Shown: positions 23,593-34,080 of the stretch, one piece after another | How positions within the stretch are numbered: position 1 is the first letter of the stretch | Layout of the letters: each line of letters begins with the position of its first letter | NCBI GenBank assembly: GCA_003427395.1 | Contig: BFEA01000033.1 | Coordinates: 287,648-333,692, forward strand | Direction: 5' to 3' | Origin: Chara braunii | Taxonomy: Eukaryota; Streptophyta; Charophyceae; Charales; Characeae | Length of the DNA stretch: 46,045 nt | The notes under the pieces: generated by a model | The model's input: the letters and a program-made list of their open reading frames with translations, nothing else | Database searches by the model: none | What the model was told of the DNA's origin: nothing | Translations under genes and position numbers: made by a program

Positions 23593-23935
23593 CGAGTGGT
23601 GGACGGTGGTGACCGAGATGGAAGAGAGATGGATCTGCTCCTGGTCGTGGTCAGGGTGCCGGGATAAGGCATCTGCGACCCGATTAGTCTCACCCTTGAT
23701 GTGCTCAGTGGTGAAACTAAACTCGGATAGGTCACGCCACCAACGAGCCTATCGAGGAGTGAGCTTCAGTTTTGTCAGAAAAGCCTGGATAACAAAGTTG
23801 TCCGTACGCACCGTGAATGGTGCCCCGTGCAGGTAGTGACGCCAGTGCCGAGCGGCATAAACTACTGCGAGAACCTCACGTTCATCAGCGGTGTAGTTTA
23901 TCTCGGCGGGCAGGCGCTGACGGGAGTAGAAGGCT
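23593..23935 (-). pseudogene. RNase H domain of element A
   Basis: A minus-strand frame continuous with the integrase reads AFYSRQRLPAEINYTADERE, then VLAVVYAARHWRHYLHG, then VRTDNFVIQAF, and finally GETNRVADALSRHPD, the standard tail of the Ty3/gypsy RNase H. A TAG at 23749-23751 (between TPR and ARWWRDL) and a TAA at 23935-23937 at the RT junction interrupt it. The domain degrades the RNA strand of the RNA-DNA hybrid. Before it, in the RT frame, lies a Ser/Pro/Thr-rich insertion. Confidence 0.75.
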
Positions 23936-24924
23936 TACAGACAATCACCTGAGCGAGACTCGACAGTGCCGTCCTCGACGATGGTAGGAGAATAGTCAAT
24001 AGAGGGCTCGGCAGTAGCTGGACGAGTAGGCGTCAAGCGGGAGGCACTGGTAAGGGTAGGGGGTGGGAAGCGAGGGATATGAGGATGAGAGGAATCACGA
24101 GAGGAGGGGAAAATATGAGAAAGCACTACTCCTACAACAAAGTCTGACGCATCGGTGGTAAGGATAAAAGGGTGATCAAAATCGGGTAGGTGAAGAACCG
24201 GTGCACATGTCACCGTCTTCTTGAGGAGGGGTGTCCAAGCCCATGGCGGGTTCTTCCAGAGGAGGGTGGAGGTAAGGACGTAGGAATACCTAGCGTATCC
24301 CTGAATGAAATTACTAGAGTAGCTGGTAAGGCCTAGGAAGCTGTGAAGTTGCTTGGCGGATGTGGGGACGGGCCGCTCCGCAATAGCAGTGATCTTCATG
24401 TCGTCCATGTGGAGACCCTGGTCAGACACGTAGTGTCCTAAGAAATCCACTTTGTGCCGGGCAAAGCGGCACTTGCTCAGCTTGGCATAGAAGCCAGGTT
24501 TGTGCAAGCGGTCAAGGACGTCGTGGAGGTGTCTGAGGTGCTCCTCAAGGGTATGACTGTAGTCCAGGATATCGTCGAGGTAGACGAGAACGTACTGCTC
24601 CAAGATGTCCCTGAAGATGTCGTTCATTGCCCTCTGGAAGGTAGCGGGTGCGTTGGTGAGGCCGAATAGCATCACCGTAAACTTGTAGTGGCCGAAGCGC
24701 GATCGTAACGTTGTCTTCGGCTGGTCCGCTGCAGCGACGCGGATCTGATGGTAACCGCTACGAAGATCAATCTTCGTAAAGAAGCGGTTGCTTGCTAGGC
24801 GGTCGAACAGCTCGTCGGAACGAGGCATGGGGTAGTTGTTCTTAACCGTGTAGTGGTTGAGACCGCGATAGTCGATAGAGACGGAGAGTTTCATCCGCTT
24901 TGCGAGCAAAGAGGACGGGTGCAC
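23935..24924 (-). pseudogene. Reverse transcriptase of element A
   Basis: A frame of 329 codons contains IDYRGLNHYTVKNNYPMPR, FTKIDLRSGYHQIRV with the first catalytic Asp, the LFGLTNAPATFQ block and YLDD at residues 115-118. GFYAKLSKCRF, FLGHYVSDQG and the start of the RNase H follow (TTDASDFVVGVVL). The true N-terminus lies in the neighbouring frame to about 25141 (LEELLRQGFIKPNNSPWGAP), joined by a frameshift near 24895. All core motifs are kept, so the copy decayed fairly recently. Confidence 0.85.
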
Positions 24925-26004
24925 CCCACGGGGAGTTGTTGGGTTTAATGAAACCCTGTCTCAGGAGCTCCTCAAGTTGGCGCTTGAGTTCAGTGGCCTC
25001 GAGGATCGAGAGTCGATAGGGTGCCTGCACTGCCTGGTGGTGAACACGATAGTCAGGCACAAGCTGGATGCAGTGCTCGACGTCGCGCATCGGTGGGATG
25101 CCGGCGTACAAGAACGTCATGGTACTCTCGAATGAGGTCATGAACTGCGGGCTCCAGGTCAGCCGTATATCGTGCGAGTTCCTCAGCGTCAGCGTCAGCG
25201 CGTGACGGCGGGGTGGACTCGACGGACGGCAGGGGGACGGAAAGTAGAGATGGGAGCCATGGAGAAAGAAGGAGGATCAGGCTCCAGAGGGATGAGCTCG
25301 GCGTCGGGACAGGGTGGATCATAGTGTAAGAGATCCGTCATGTTCACCATAAAGAAGGTGACGTCGTCCCGTCGGATGAAGTGGGCGAACTGCCGAGGCG
25401 AGGTAACAGTGATAGAAGGAGATGGTGTGGGCACGAAAGGCTCCGGGGGAGGGGGATCGGGGCGTGGTGTCGTAGTGGTACCCATGAAAGGTACGCGATA
25501 CGTCTGTCCACACTTTGTTTTGAGAACGAGAGTGTTGGTCGCCCAATCGGCCTCGGTGCTGCGGAACCGACGAGACCACGGAGTGCCGAGAATGAAGTCA
25601 TACCCCGTCTCCATCACATCGAAATGTGCAGAGGAGCGGTGGCGACAAGATGCCGGGGGACGATCAGTCGGCTCGAGAGTGAGGAAGAAAGGGAGATCGG
25701 TGACCGTCTGATCGAAGAAGCGCTGGGTCTTATCATCCCCTAGGGTGACAGAGATGGGAGTCGGAGACCCTGTCGTGGGTAAGCGGGCTTCTTTCACCAC
25801 ATGTGGGTGAATGAAGTCGCCCTGAGAACCGGAGTCCCACAACGCTGAGTACACCCTCGTGGAGGTCCCCAGTCGTACGGGGATGATCGGGAGGGTGCGA
25901 TCAGGGTCAGAGAGGATGGTGAGAAGGCGACGCAGTGCAGCGACATGGAGGGTGAGTCGCTCTTGACGAGCCTGGAGCATGCTCAAGTCCAGAAGAGAGG
26001 ACAC
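24895..26004 (-). pseudogene. Aspartic protease and RT N-terminal region of element A
   Basis: Frame 26004-25195 holds a retroviral-type protease: SALWDSGSQGDFI with the catalytic DSG at residues 57-59, and ETGYDFILGTPW as the second conserved block. After a Pro-rich linker, the frame 25322-25053 carries AEELARYTADLEPAVHDLI, and the frame 25141-24842 carries the RT N-terminus. At least one frameshift lies near 25100-25130. The protease would cut the polyprotein. Above 26004 only a short Ser-rich remainder is visible and gag is absent. Confidence 0.75.
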
Positions 26005-26139
26005 AACGTCCTCGTGAGTAGCGAGCTACTCGCTGCAACGGGCTAAGCGAATGGCTCGACGCGTCGGTAGTCGCGGCGGGGTAGGAGGGGAGACGGTGGT
26101 TTGCTGCTTTCACCGGAACTGTCCGTTGTGACCAGCACT

Positions 26140-27205
26140 ATGTCCCCTGACAATGGGACCTGCTGAGAGTAAACTAAGATCAACTCACTGAAAATGAAAA
26201 TTGAACTCATTGGGATCGAGGTCACTGAGACCGAACTGAAACTGACTTGATGCTTTCGCGAAAGCCGCACTTGGATATTAAATCAAAAATGAACTGAACT
26301 TGTTGAGATGAAACTGGAACTGATCTCGCTGAACTTACTGGAACCAAAATGAATTTGAAAAAACTGAATCCGTTGAGACTGAACTTAAGAAAACTGAACT
26401 GCATCCTTTGAGACTGAACTGAACTTGTTTGTAAATGGAAACAGGATTATGAATTGAACTGTGACTTAATGTCATACTGAGAGGATCACTGATTTGCAAC
26501 TGAGAATTCACTGAAGACTGAAACGGAATCTTTGCTGAAATTCTTACCGAAAACTGAAATTGTTTTTCTTTGTTTTGAACCTCCGGACTGAAGTTGCTGA
26601 GATTGGACTAAAACCACTGAAGTAAAACGAGTGAATACTAATCAGGTATTGTAACAGAACTGACCCGTAACTTTGTTTTTCCTTTGCAAGAGGTTTACCT
26701 TCACCATGTGATGAGTCTGATATCACAAAGAGCGTGTTCAGTTCACCGAGTCCGAATTCACCAAAATTGGATTGAGTTTGCTCTTATCTAAATCACTCAC
26801 TGTTTCCTATTCCGGGTCTGTTCAGAATTAGGTTGCACTCTGATTGTTGTTCTAGTTGTCGCATAATGTCTGGCCTTAGTCTGTTTCTCAGTGCCCGATA
26901 TCTGTTCTTGCTCAAAGTGGCGCTCTAGTTACTGCTCATAACCAAACATGTGTCTAGGCCTTGACCGGTGCTTGAAACATGCGAGTTCTGAGTCGGAACT
27001 CAATCAGAACGAGAGCTTGGCTACCGTATGTGCTTAACTCCGATCAGGAAATGAACCTGAGCCTGATCACAACATACATCTCAGTCTGATTGGAGAAGAA
27101 TGGGTAAGCCTAGTCAGGAACATATATCTCAATCTGATTGGAAGGTGAGTCATAGTTTGTTGTAAGAGTGAAACTCAAGACCACCTGAACTGTCTGAACA
27201 TGTGC
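26140..27205. repeat. Degenerate ACTGAACT-rich region
   Basis: From about 26160 to 26640, GAACTGAA, ACTGAACT and TTGAGACTGAACT phrases recur irregularly. From 26700 to 27160, TCAGTCTGATTGG-like phrases recur (for example ATCTCAGTCTGATTGG near 27090 and ATCTCAATCTGATTGG near 27126). No coding sequence is seen. It looks like an old satellite or the eroded 5' flank of element A. Confidence 0.5.
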
Positions 27206-27209
27206 TTTG

Positions 27210-27517
27210 TGTAGCGGACCTCTGGTTGGTCTGTGAGACCAGCCCCTTGGCCTGTTCTCACAGGCCTGTGTTGTATTCGGGGCAGTCCAGTCCAGGCCGG
27301 TACCTCTGTCGGTACCAGCCAGTCCAGTCCAGTCCCGTCAGTCCGCTGGGGTATACCCCAACAGTGTCTGTTTTTCTCATCATTCTGTATTCGCACAGTT
27401 TGGAGTACGTGCGTTGGAGTCCGGCGTGGGAGTTGCGTTGTGCCATCTTGCTCCCCCTTCTTCCTCCATCTCCATCTCTATCTCTGGCGGAGCACCACAC
27501 CTGGTGGGTCCGCCACA
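27210..27517 (+). repeat. 5' LTR of element D (TGTGGCGGACC family)
   Basis: 308 bp starting TGTAGCGGACC and ending GGTCCGCCACA. A primer-binding site follows after one base, which marks it as a 5' LTR in plus orientation and not a solo LTR. It carries the GGGGTATACCCC palindrome. Its relatives lie at 9624 and 20514. Confidence 0.8.
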
Positions 27518-27518
27518 C

Positions 27519-27530
27519 TGGTATCGGAGC
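27519..27530 (+). promoter_or_regulatory. Primer-binding site of element D
   Basis: TGGTATCGGAGC differs by one base from the usual plant retroelement site TGGTATCAGAGC, complementary to the 3' end of initiator Met-tRNA. It lies one base after the LTR. Confidence 0.8.
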
Positions 27531-28733
27531 GGGAACGTTCCCCGCTCCCACCCACCACCCTGTACAGCCGGGAAAACAGCAAAACCTGACAGGCGGGTTT
27601 TTGGCTGTTTTCAGGCTTTTTTTCGACGAAAACGAGGGACAAAAGAAACTGCAGCAGCATGTGACACGTGGCGAAAAAAGCACATGTCATCACGAGCGCA
27701 CGCGAAGGCCGCCGCACGAGCGCGCGCGCCACGCGCCCACGCTGCCCCGCCTCACACCCCGAATTTATATTATCAAGATCCGGGATCTTGCTGCCACTGG
27801 GGTTTGAACCCAAGCACCTGCTGGGCTTGCGCGTGCATGAGCTACTCCTATAACACACTCGACATACTGCATGTATGGATCTGCAGTGTGGCACGCTGCT
27901 GTTGAAGAGGTGCGTGCCACCTATTTACCCCCCCCCCCGCCGCCACCGGCGAGCAGCGAGCAGCAGAGCAGCAACGGTGGGGCTGCTATTTGCCTCCCCC
28001 CGCCGTGGTTGCTGCTGCCTGCGCACGTGGCCATCTGCAGTGCCACGTGGCACCTTGCTGTTGAACTGAAGACCCCCCTGCTAAGGGGGCTACTCTACAC
28101 TGGTGAGGGTCTGCTCACACAACATACCCTAGATCTGCAGATCTGCACTACTGCTGCTAGGGGCTGATCAAGATCTCAGCCTCCCCCCTCTCTCCTCCAG
28201 CTGGCTTGCTGCCACGAAGGCCAAGACCCTCCTGGTCTTGGTATACCTTGTGCCCTTGGAGAAACCAAGGGCCAGGTATCACTTCCCTCTCCCCTCTCCC
28301 CACTAATCCCCTTTCTCTACCTCCTCTCTCTCCTCTTACTCACCCCACTCACTCCCTTCTAATCACTCTCACTACTCACACCCCTCTCCCCACCCCACCT
28401 TTTCTCTCACCACCCCACTATTCTCCTCTATTTTATTCATTTATTTCTTTTTTTTCTCCTCTTTTCTCTCTGCTTCTTGATCCCTCTCCACCTTTCCCAT
28501 CCCTATCTCTCCCATTCTCTCCCCCAACAACCCCATCACTTCCCCCATCTCTCCCTTCACTCTTTCTCTTTCTCCCACCTATTTCTCTCTTTCCTCCTTC
28601 ACTTTTTCATTCCCCTTCCCCCCTAATTCAAATTTTTCTGTTTTTCTTCTTTTCCCTTTCTCTTTGATTTCAATCTTCTCTTTTCTCCAAAAATTCGAAC
28701 TATCTTATTTTCCCCCCTCCCTTCTCATTTTCT
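27531..28733 (+). other. Leader of element D, with pyrimidine-rich tract
   Basis: The leader contains repeated GTGGCAC...TTGCTGTTGAA phrases (about 27880 and 28050) and an almost pure C/T tract at about 28290-28640. No gene is recognised; long frames through the tract are compositional. It stops at the gap. Confidence 0.5.
27785..27855 (-). pseudogene. tRNA-derived sequence
   Basis: On the minus strand, TAGCTCATGCACGCG resembles an A box and GGGTTCAAACCCC is a good B box. A CAAGC/GCTTG stem sits where the anticodon stem would be, with a 9-nt loop. The acceptor stem is not paired. A tRNA-derived SINE or pseudogene in the leader of element D is the likely reading. Confidence 0.45.
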
Positions 28734-29598
28734 NNNNNNNNNNNNNNNNNNNNNNNNNNNNNNNNNNNNNNNNNNNNNNNNNNNNNNNNNNNNNNNNNNN
28801 NNNNNNNNNNNNNNNNNNNNNNNNNNNNNNNNNNNNNNNNNNNNNNNNNNNNNNNNNNNNNNNNNNNNNNNNNNNNNNNNNNNNNNNNNNNNNNNNNNNN
28901 NNNNNNNNNNNNNNNNNNNNNNNNNNNNNNNNNNNNNNNNNNNNNNNNNNNNNNNNNNNNNNNNNNNNNNNNNNNNNNNNNNNNNNNNNNNNNNNNNNNN
29001 NNNNNNNNNNNNNNNNNNNNNNNNNNNNNNNNNNNNNNNNNNNNNNNNNNNNNNNNNNNNNNNNNNNNNNNNNNNNNNNNNNNNNNNNNNNNNNNNNNNN
29101 NNNNNNNNNNNNNNNNNNNNNNNNNNNNNNNNNNNNNNNNNNNNNNNNNNNNNNNNNNNNNNNNNNNNNNNNNNNNNNNNNNNNNNNNNNNNNNNNNNNN
29201 NNNNNNNNNNNNNNNNNNNNNNNNNNNNNNNNNNNNNNNNNNNNNNNNNNNNNNNNNNNNNNNNNNNNNNNNNNNNNNNNNNNNNNNNNNNNNNNNNNNN
29301 NNNNNNNNNNNNNNNNNNNNNNNNNNNNNNNNNNNNNNNNNNNNNNNNNNNNNNNNNNNNNNNNNNNNNNNNNNNNNNNNNNNNNNNNNNNNNNNNNNNN
29401 NNNNNNNNNNNNNNNNNNNNNNNNNNNNNNNNNNNNNNNNNNNNNNNNNNNNNNNNNNNNNNNNNNNNNNNNNNNNNNNNNNNNNNNNNNNNNNNNNNNN
29501 NNNNNNNNNNNNNNNNNNNNNNNNNNNNNNNNNNNNNNNNNNNNNNNNNNNNNNNNNNNNNNNNNNNNNNNNNNNNNNNNNNNNNNNNNNNNNNNNNN
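28734..29598. other. Assembly gap (865 N)
   Basis: A continuous run of N. It hides the left end of element B, including about 115 bp of its 3' LTR and the insertion site. Confidence 1.
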
Positions 29599-30529
29599 TT
29601 GAGAACGATACAGAAGAATCGTGAGTCAATGTCCAAGCCCAATCGGGCAACACCAACAACATAACCCAATGTAGCTCTCTCTCTTGAATGGCGTCAGGCG
29701 CCCTACCTACTCTACAACCTATCACTACAACTACAGCATGAAAGCAACCAGACAACTTGACGACCAGCGAGTGATGATGTTAACACCAATGCCGACCTCC
29801 TCTCCACCAGGTACGTCTCTCTCTTCTCCCTCACTCTCCCTTGTTATCCCACATAGCGCCCTTCACCTCCGAAGAACCACCTTCGCCCTTCACCTTCTCT
29901 GCGCCCACAGGCAGCCCGGCTATGGCCGCCAGCGCCCTGCGGCCAGGCTGCGCTCTACCGCTTAGCGCCAGCCTGCCCTCCCTCAGCCTAGCGCAGCGTA
30001 TGCACACTCACAATGCAACAGCGTGTCGGCCTTGCTCGTAATGGCCAAGATCCCTGCCCACTCGCCCTCCCTGCCTATATGCCAGTGTTGCGTGTGGGCG
30101 GCCTCCCTTGAGCCTGCGCCTGGGCCCCAGTACCTGTACCCAGGCCCAATGCGGTTGGGGCCGAGGAGATGCAGTTGCGCCCCTTTCATCAAGGCCTGCG
30201 ACCAGATTCAGATAGTGGACCAGTTTCCCATTGGCATTTTCGGCCTCTATATCCAGCATGCATTGTCGGCCTCACGTTCATGTGCCGAGGGCCTAACCAA
30301 TTCTGGGGCCCTGGGATTTCAACATTTGCAGAGATCCGATACTCGGTGCACTCCAACCAACTGGCGTGCGGCAACTGTATGGACCCCACTTCGTGAAATG
30401 TTTGAACAAAGGGCTCTTGTTGATTTGCTGGCCCGCCTTCACTTAGGGCGGCCACGAGGCTTGCTGGGGGCCTTAGCCCAGAACATGTACATCATGGCAA
30501 GGCCCCTTTTTGAGGGCTCAATCCTCACA
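29599..30529 (-). repeat. 3' LTR of element B (truncated by gap)
   Basis: Matches 37246-38175 with scattered substitutions. Its minus-strand start TGTGAGGATTGAGCCC is at 30529; about 115 bp corresponding to 37131-37245 fall in the gap. Confidence 0.85.
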
Positions 30530-30543
30530 TTCCATCCCCCTTA
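30530..30543 (-). promoter_or_regulatory. Polypurine tract of element B
   Basis: On the minus strand AAGGGGGATGGAA directly precedes the LTR start TGTGAGG. It is the expected primer for plus-strand DNA synthesis. Confidence 0.8.
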
Positions 30544-30566
30544 GCTTCAAAAGTCCGCTGAGATGC

Positions 30567-31080
30567 TTACTTCGCAGGTGCCTTCCCTTTTAACATTCTC
30601 TCATAATCTGCCACCACTTGAGGAGCTGTGTCAATCAGTTCCTCTCTGGTAAACCACCGATCTTCCTTCGGATCCGTATGATGCCTGAATCTGACGCGAT
30701 ACTCCCGCTTGGGTTTTGGAGGTCTTCCTCTACCCAGTGGCTTTGGAACAGGCAAATCTTTGTGATCCACAATGTCGTCGATGTCCACTTGACCATCCAT
30801 GGTTGGGGGCAGCATTGATCTCCTGGAAGGGAATTGATCTGTCTCAGCATAAGGTGCAAGCTTTGAGGCATGAAAGACAGGGTGAGTGCGCAGATGACCA
30901 GGGATGTGGATAACATAGGTAGGACCATCCAACTCATCCCCAACTATGTCTAGGGCCTCCAAGGGACCAAAATACTGAGGCATTAGTTTACGAGAGATTC
31001 CGAATTCCTATCCTAGCTCACTAGCCTTGACCCAAACCCGTTCCCCTACCTGAAATGAGGACTGGCGACGATGTTTGTTC
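30567..31080 (-). pseudogene. Integrase C-terminus and chromodomain-like tail of element B
   Basis: The frame continues the integrase after a TAG at 31080-31082: FQVGERVWVKASELG, a second TAG at 31008-31010, then EFGISRKLMPQYFGPL, HPVFHASKLAPY, and a chromodomain-like end (VDIDDIVDHKDLPVPK, REYRVRFRHHTDP, DRWFTREEL). The chromodomain is diverged: RFRHHTDPKEDRWF stands where WKGY...TWE is usual. Frame 30983-30567 is intact after the second stop. It likely helps target integration, as known for chromoviruses. Confidence 0.7.
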
Positions 31081-32450
31081 TAAGAAGCAATCATTGCTTG
31101 CAGAGATTTCTTGATTTTCTCGACAGCTTGGTGTAGCAACTTCTCATACTGCACACCGTACTCAAGTGTGCCTGGAGTTGCAGAGGATCGGTTTTCAGGC
31201 AGGAGGAAGTCCAGTGCTGATCTAGGCTTCCATCCCAAGTGTAGCTGGTTAGGACTGACGCCGGTACTGCTGTGTACAGCATTGTTGTACAGGCTGGCGA
31301 GGAGAGGCAATTTCTCATCCCAGTCATCCTGACTGGGCTTGATGTAATGCCTCAGCAAGTGTTGTACAACTCTGTTCATCTGCTCGGCCTGTCCGTTTGC
31401 TTCGGGATGATTCCCTGAAGTCATCTGAAGTTGACTGCCCATCTGTTCAGCAGTCTTCTTCCACAACTCACTTGTGAAATGGACACCTCTGTCACTAACG
31501 ATTGACTTTGGTAATCCAAAATCTCGCACCCAGTTGTCCAAAAACAACTTGATGACGTGTTCAGTCCTTGCGGTCTCTGGCATGGCAATTAGTCTAGCGT
31601 ACTTGGTGAATCGGTCTATGATGACAAAGATGTGCCTCTTGCCATTCTTGCTGGTCACCAGGGTGTTCATGAAATCCATGGAAACACTCTGTCCTGGACC
31701 AGCGGGGATAGGTAGGGGCTTCAGCAACCCAAGCGGTGCTTGAGTTCGCGGCTTGTCCCGCTGACAAACCTGACAGGTCTCAACATACTTCTTTGCATCT
31801 TCTAGCATTCCGGGCCACCAAAGTCGCTGTACTAGATTGGCACTCGTCTTTTTGTAGCCAAAGTGTCCGGTTGCGTCATGACATTCTCCTAAGAATAAAC
31901 TACGCAAACGTTCACTAGATGGAACAACTAGCCTTTTAAATCCGGCCTTATCAAGAAAGAGAATCCTGTCCACCATCACAAACTCATATTTTGTGGCCTT
32001 GTCTTTTGCCTGAAGTTTGCGTATGATGTCCATCATGACAGGGTCTTCCTGATAGGCTCCCACCAACGATTGAGTTAGTTCCTCAGATACACCAAACTCA
32101 GAAACTAGCGCCCCTAGGTAGTCTGCTCTACGCGACAGCGCATCTGCAACCTTGTTGTACTCTCCCTTCAGATACTCTAGCTTGAAGTCATACTTATCTA
32201 TGACCTCAATCCAACGCTTGAGTGCATCAGAAAGAGCCGGTTGAGTCTTGATCCATTTGAGGGTCTGATGGTCAGTTCTCAAGTGAAAAACCGTCCCAAC
32301 AGGAAGTGCCTCCGATGGACAAGTGCTCTGTAAAGGGCACAGAGTTCACTTTCATAGGTGGACTTTGCAAGTTTCTTTGATGGCATCTTTTTGCTCATAT
32401 ATTCAATCGGTCTCAACTTCCCCCCTCGGATCTCCAGTGCTACTTGTACC
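31080..32450 (-). pseudogene. RNase H and integrase of element B
   Basis: Upstream part (about 32450-32285): GGKLRPIEYMSKKMP, STYESELCALYRALVHRR and HFLLGRFF, an RNase H fragment joined by a frameshift near 32282 to the 400-codon frame RTDHQTLKWIKTQP. This continues with EYNKVADALSRR, zinc-binding H135, H140, C170 and C173, and the catalytic triad D203 (SMDF), D264 (IVSDRG) and E300 (HPEANGQAEQMN). D264 and E300 are 35 residues apart. The usual TDGQTE is ANGQAE here, but the Glu is kept. The first part of the RNase H domain (the TTDAS block) is missing at the inversion edge. Confidence 0.85.
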
Positions 32451-33168
32451 GAAGAAGGGGGGGTACATTGAGGATGTGCATTGATTACAGAGGCCTCAAT
32501 GCCATCACAGTGAAAAACGCAGAGCCTCTACCTCGCATAGACGACCTATTGGATAGGGTGCAGGGATGTAAGTACTATAGCAAGATAGACTTAAAGTCCG
32601 ACTACCATCAGATTGCAATAAGACCCGAGGATCAGCACAAGACTGCTTTACAGACCAGATACGGTCTGTATGAGTTTGTAGTGATGCCCTTTGGCCTTTG
32701 CAATGCGTCGGGTACATTCCAGCATGCCATAAATAGGATCTTCCATGACCACTTAGATACGTTTGTCGTTGTCTACCTTGACGATATTCTTATCTTTAGT
32801 AGGTCTGTCGAGGAGCATGCACAACACGTTGAGACTGTACTTTCTCTCCTGCGATAGGACAAGTATAAGGTCAACCTAGAGAAATGTGTGTTTGGACGCA
32901 CTAAGATCTTATACTTGGGTCATGAAGTATCCGCGGAAGGTATTAGGCCGGAAGATGCGAAGGTGGCTAGTATCAGGGACTGGCCACGACCTCAGACTGT
33001 TATTGAGGTCAGATCTTTCTTAGGAATGTGCGACTACTATAGAAACTTCGTAAAGAACTATTCCACAGTCACCTATCCTTTGACTGATCTAACTCGACTT
33101 GACACACTGTGGGACTGGAGTGATGAGTGCGAGGCTGCTTTCAAACGATTCCATCCCTTTTCTGTCAC
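32428..33168 (+). pseudogene. Reverse transcriptase of element B, inverted segment
   Basis: This RT block is on the plus strand, opposite to the rest of the element. It starts at PVLLVPKK (32428), passes a one-base shift in a run of seven G near 32453, then IDYRGLNAITVKNAEPLPR, SKIDLKSDYHQ (usual G is D), MPFGLCNASGTFQ and YLDD at residues 111-114 of the frame 32444-32857. A TAG at 32855-32857 follows LLR; the same frame goes on with KYKVNLEKCVFGRT, LGHEVSAEGIRPED, FLGMCDYYRNFVKNY and ends in ECEAAFKRF at about 33168. The RT N-terminus lies on the minus strand just beyond. Confidence 0.9.
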
Positions 33169-33442
33169 CTCTTTCAGTTGTCGCCGAAGTTCATCCAACT
33201 TGGCCGGAGCCATCCTATAGATCCTTAGCAATGACGTGTTCTATCTCTGGGGGTGTTTTAACGGCCGCCCCTTTCTCAGAGACATACACTAGGTACATAC
33301 CCTCCTCTTGGTTTTGTTTATAATAGTTATAGAACGCTGATGCGCACAAGCAGCCATAGGTATCGATTATACTACTGGCTTTGAACTTAGTCAGTCTTAT
33401 CGTTCGTCCATTAGGCAACTTATGCTTTAGCACCTTCTTGTA
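33165..33442 (-). pseudogene. Protease-RT linker and RT N-terminus of element B
   Basis: From 33433 the minus strand reads HKLPNGRTIRLTKFKASS and GMYLVYVSEKGAAVKTPPEI, ending IAKDL at 33215. In another frame, RMAPAKLDELRRQLKEV and TEKGW follow directly, which is the RT N-terminal block normally found just before the segment PVLLVPKK that now starts the inverted block. The usual stretch between IAK and RMAP is missing, so a deletion of roughly 30 codons lies near 33212. Confidence 0.65.
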
Positions 33443-34008
33443 CTAGTCAAACTGGGGCTTGGCAACCTCAAGGTAGTACATTCCTAACAACATATCGAAT
33501 GGTAAGTCGTCGCTAATCAGGAACAAAATCTTATGATTAAGTTCCCCTCCTCCATAGGAGAAGGTACAGACTACATCCTTGATATAGTCTGTGACAACCA
33601 TGCGCTCCTTATTGGCCAAAGTAGATGCTACCGGTCTACTAAGGTGTTGTACCCGGTCCTGTAGGTGCAGCCTCTCCAAGCAGTCGCGACTTATGTAGTT
33701 CCGCGTGGAGCCGATGTCTATGAAGGCACCACATTTGCGACCTCCTACATCAACTTCCACAACGAAATGTTCCCATCTAGGAACTCTTCTTAGTGCCACC
33801 CAAGATTCACGAGGGTCCTTACTTGACCACTCACTTTCCAAATCTGCTAAGGCTTCAGACACATCCAACGTACAGAGCATGGTTTGGTCGGGATGAGTCT
33901 GCAGGGTGACTAAAGAGTCATTAGCTATGGCCTGCTCATGAAGTGGGGAGGGTATCTGGCCCACTTCACCTTGAGTAAAAGCAGTTAAAACTTCCACCGG
34001 CCTCACGT
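33443..34008 (-). pseudogene. Aspartic protease of element B, DTG changed to DIG
   Basis: The 187-codon frame 34006-33443 contains GRKCGAFIDIGSTRNYIS, where the catalytic motif normally D-T/S-G is D-I-G (residues 97-99), and FDMLLGMYYLEVAKPQFD, the second conserved block. The frame ends in TAG at 33443-33445, where Trp is expected (QFDW). The frame is -1 relative to gag, and the slippery heptamer at 34009-34015 leads into it. Thr is normally conserved in the fireman's-grip, so activity is doubtful. Confidence 0.7.
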
Positions 34009-34015
34009 TTTTCCC
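34009..34015 (-). promoter_or_regulatory. Candidate -1 frameshift slippery site
   Basis: On the minus strand GGGAAAA stands in the gag frame as G GGA AAA, the canonical X XXY YYZ form. The gag frame reaches TGA two codons later (plus positions 34003-34005). The -1 frame continues as AAC GTG AGG into the protease. A TAG at 34081-34083, just upstream, would have to be read through or be a mutation. No downstream pseudoknot was examined. Confidence 0.4.
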
Positions 34016-34080
34016 GAGCTAGAAGCCTGAGAAGAAGGTACCCCTACCTTCGAAGGTATCTTCTGCGTGACTTTTGCGTT

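Larger units (their letters stand above)
20514..26110 (-). mobile_element. Ty3/gypsy chromovirus element A, 5' part missing
   Basis: Read on the minus strand the order is protease, RT, RNase H, integrase, chromodomain, about 1.1 kb of non-coding DNA, then an LTR of the TGTGGCGGACC family. This is the Ty3/gypsy order, and the chromodomain makes it a chromovirus. No gag, PBS or 5' LTR is found upstream of 26110; the sequence there becomes ACTGAACTG-rich. Frameshifts (near 25100, 24895 and 22500) and stops (TAA at 23935, TAG at 23749) break the polyprotein, so it is not autonomous. Confidence 0.85.

Noticed and set aside
27210-27517. Solo LTR
   Set aside because: A primer-binding site follows directly, so it is a 5' LTR with internal sequence.
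28664-29755. Long open frames across the gap
   Set aside because: They consist of unknown bases; the gap holds no readable codons.
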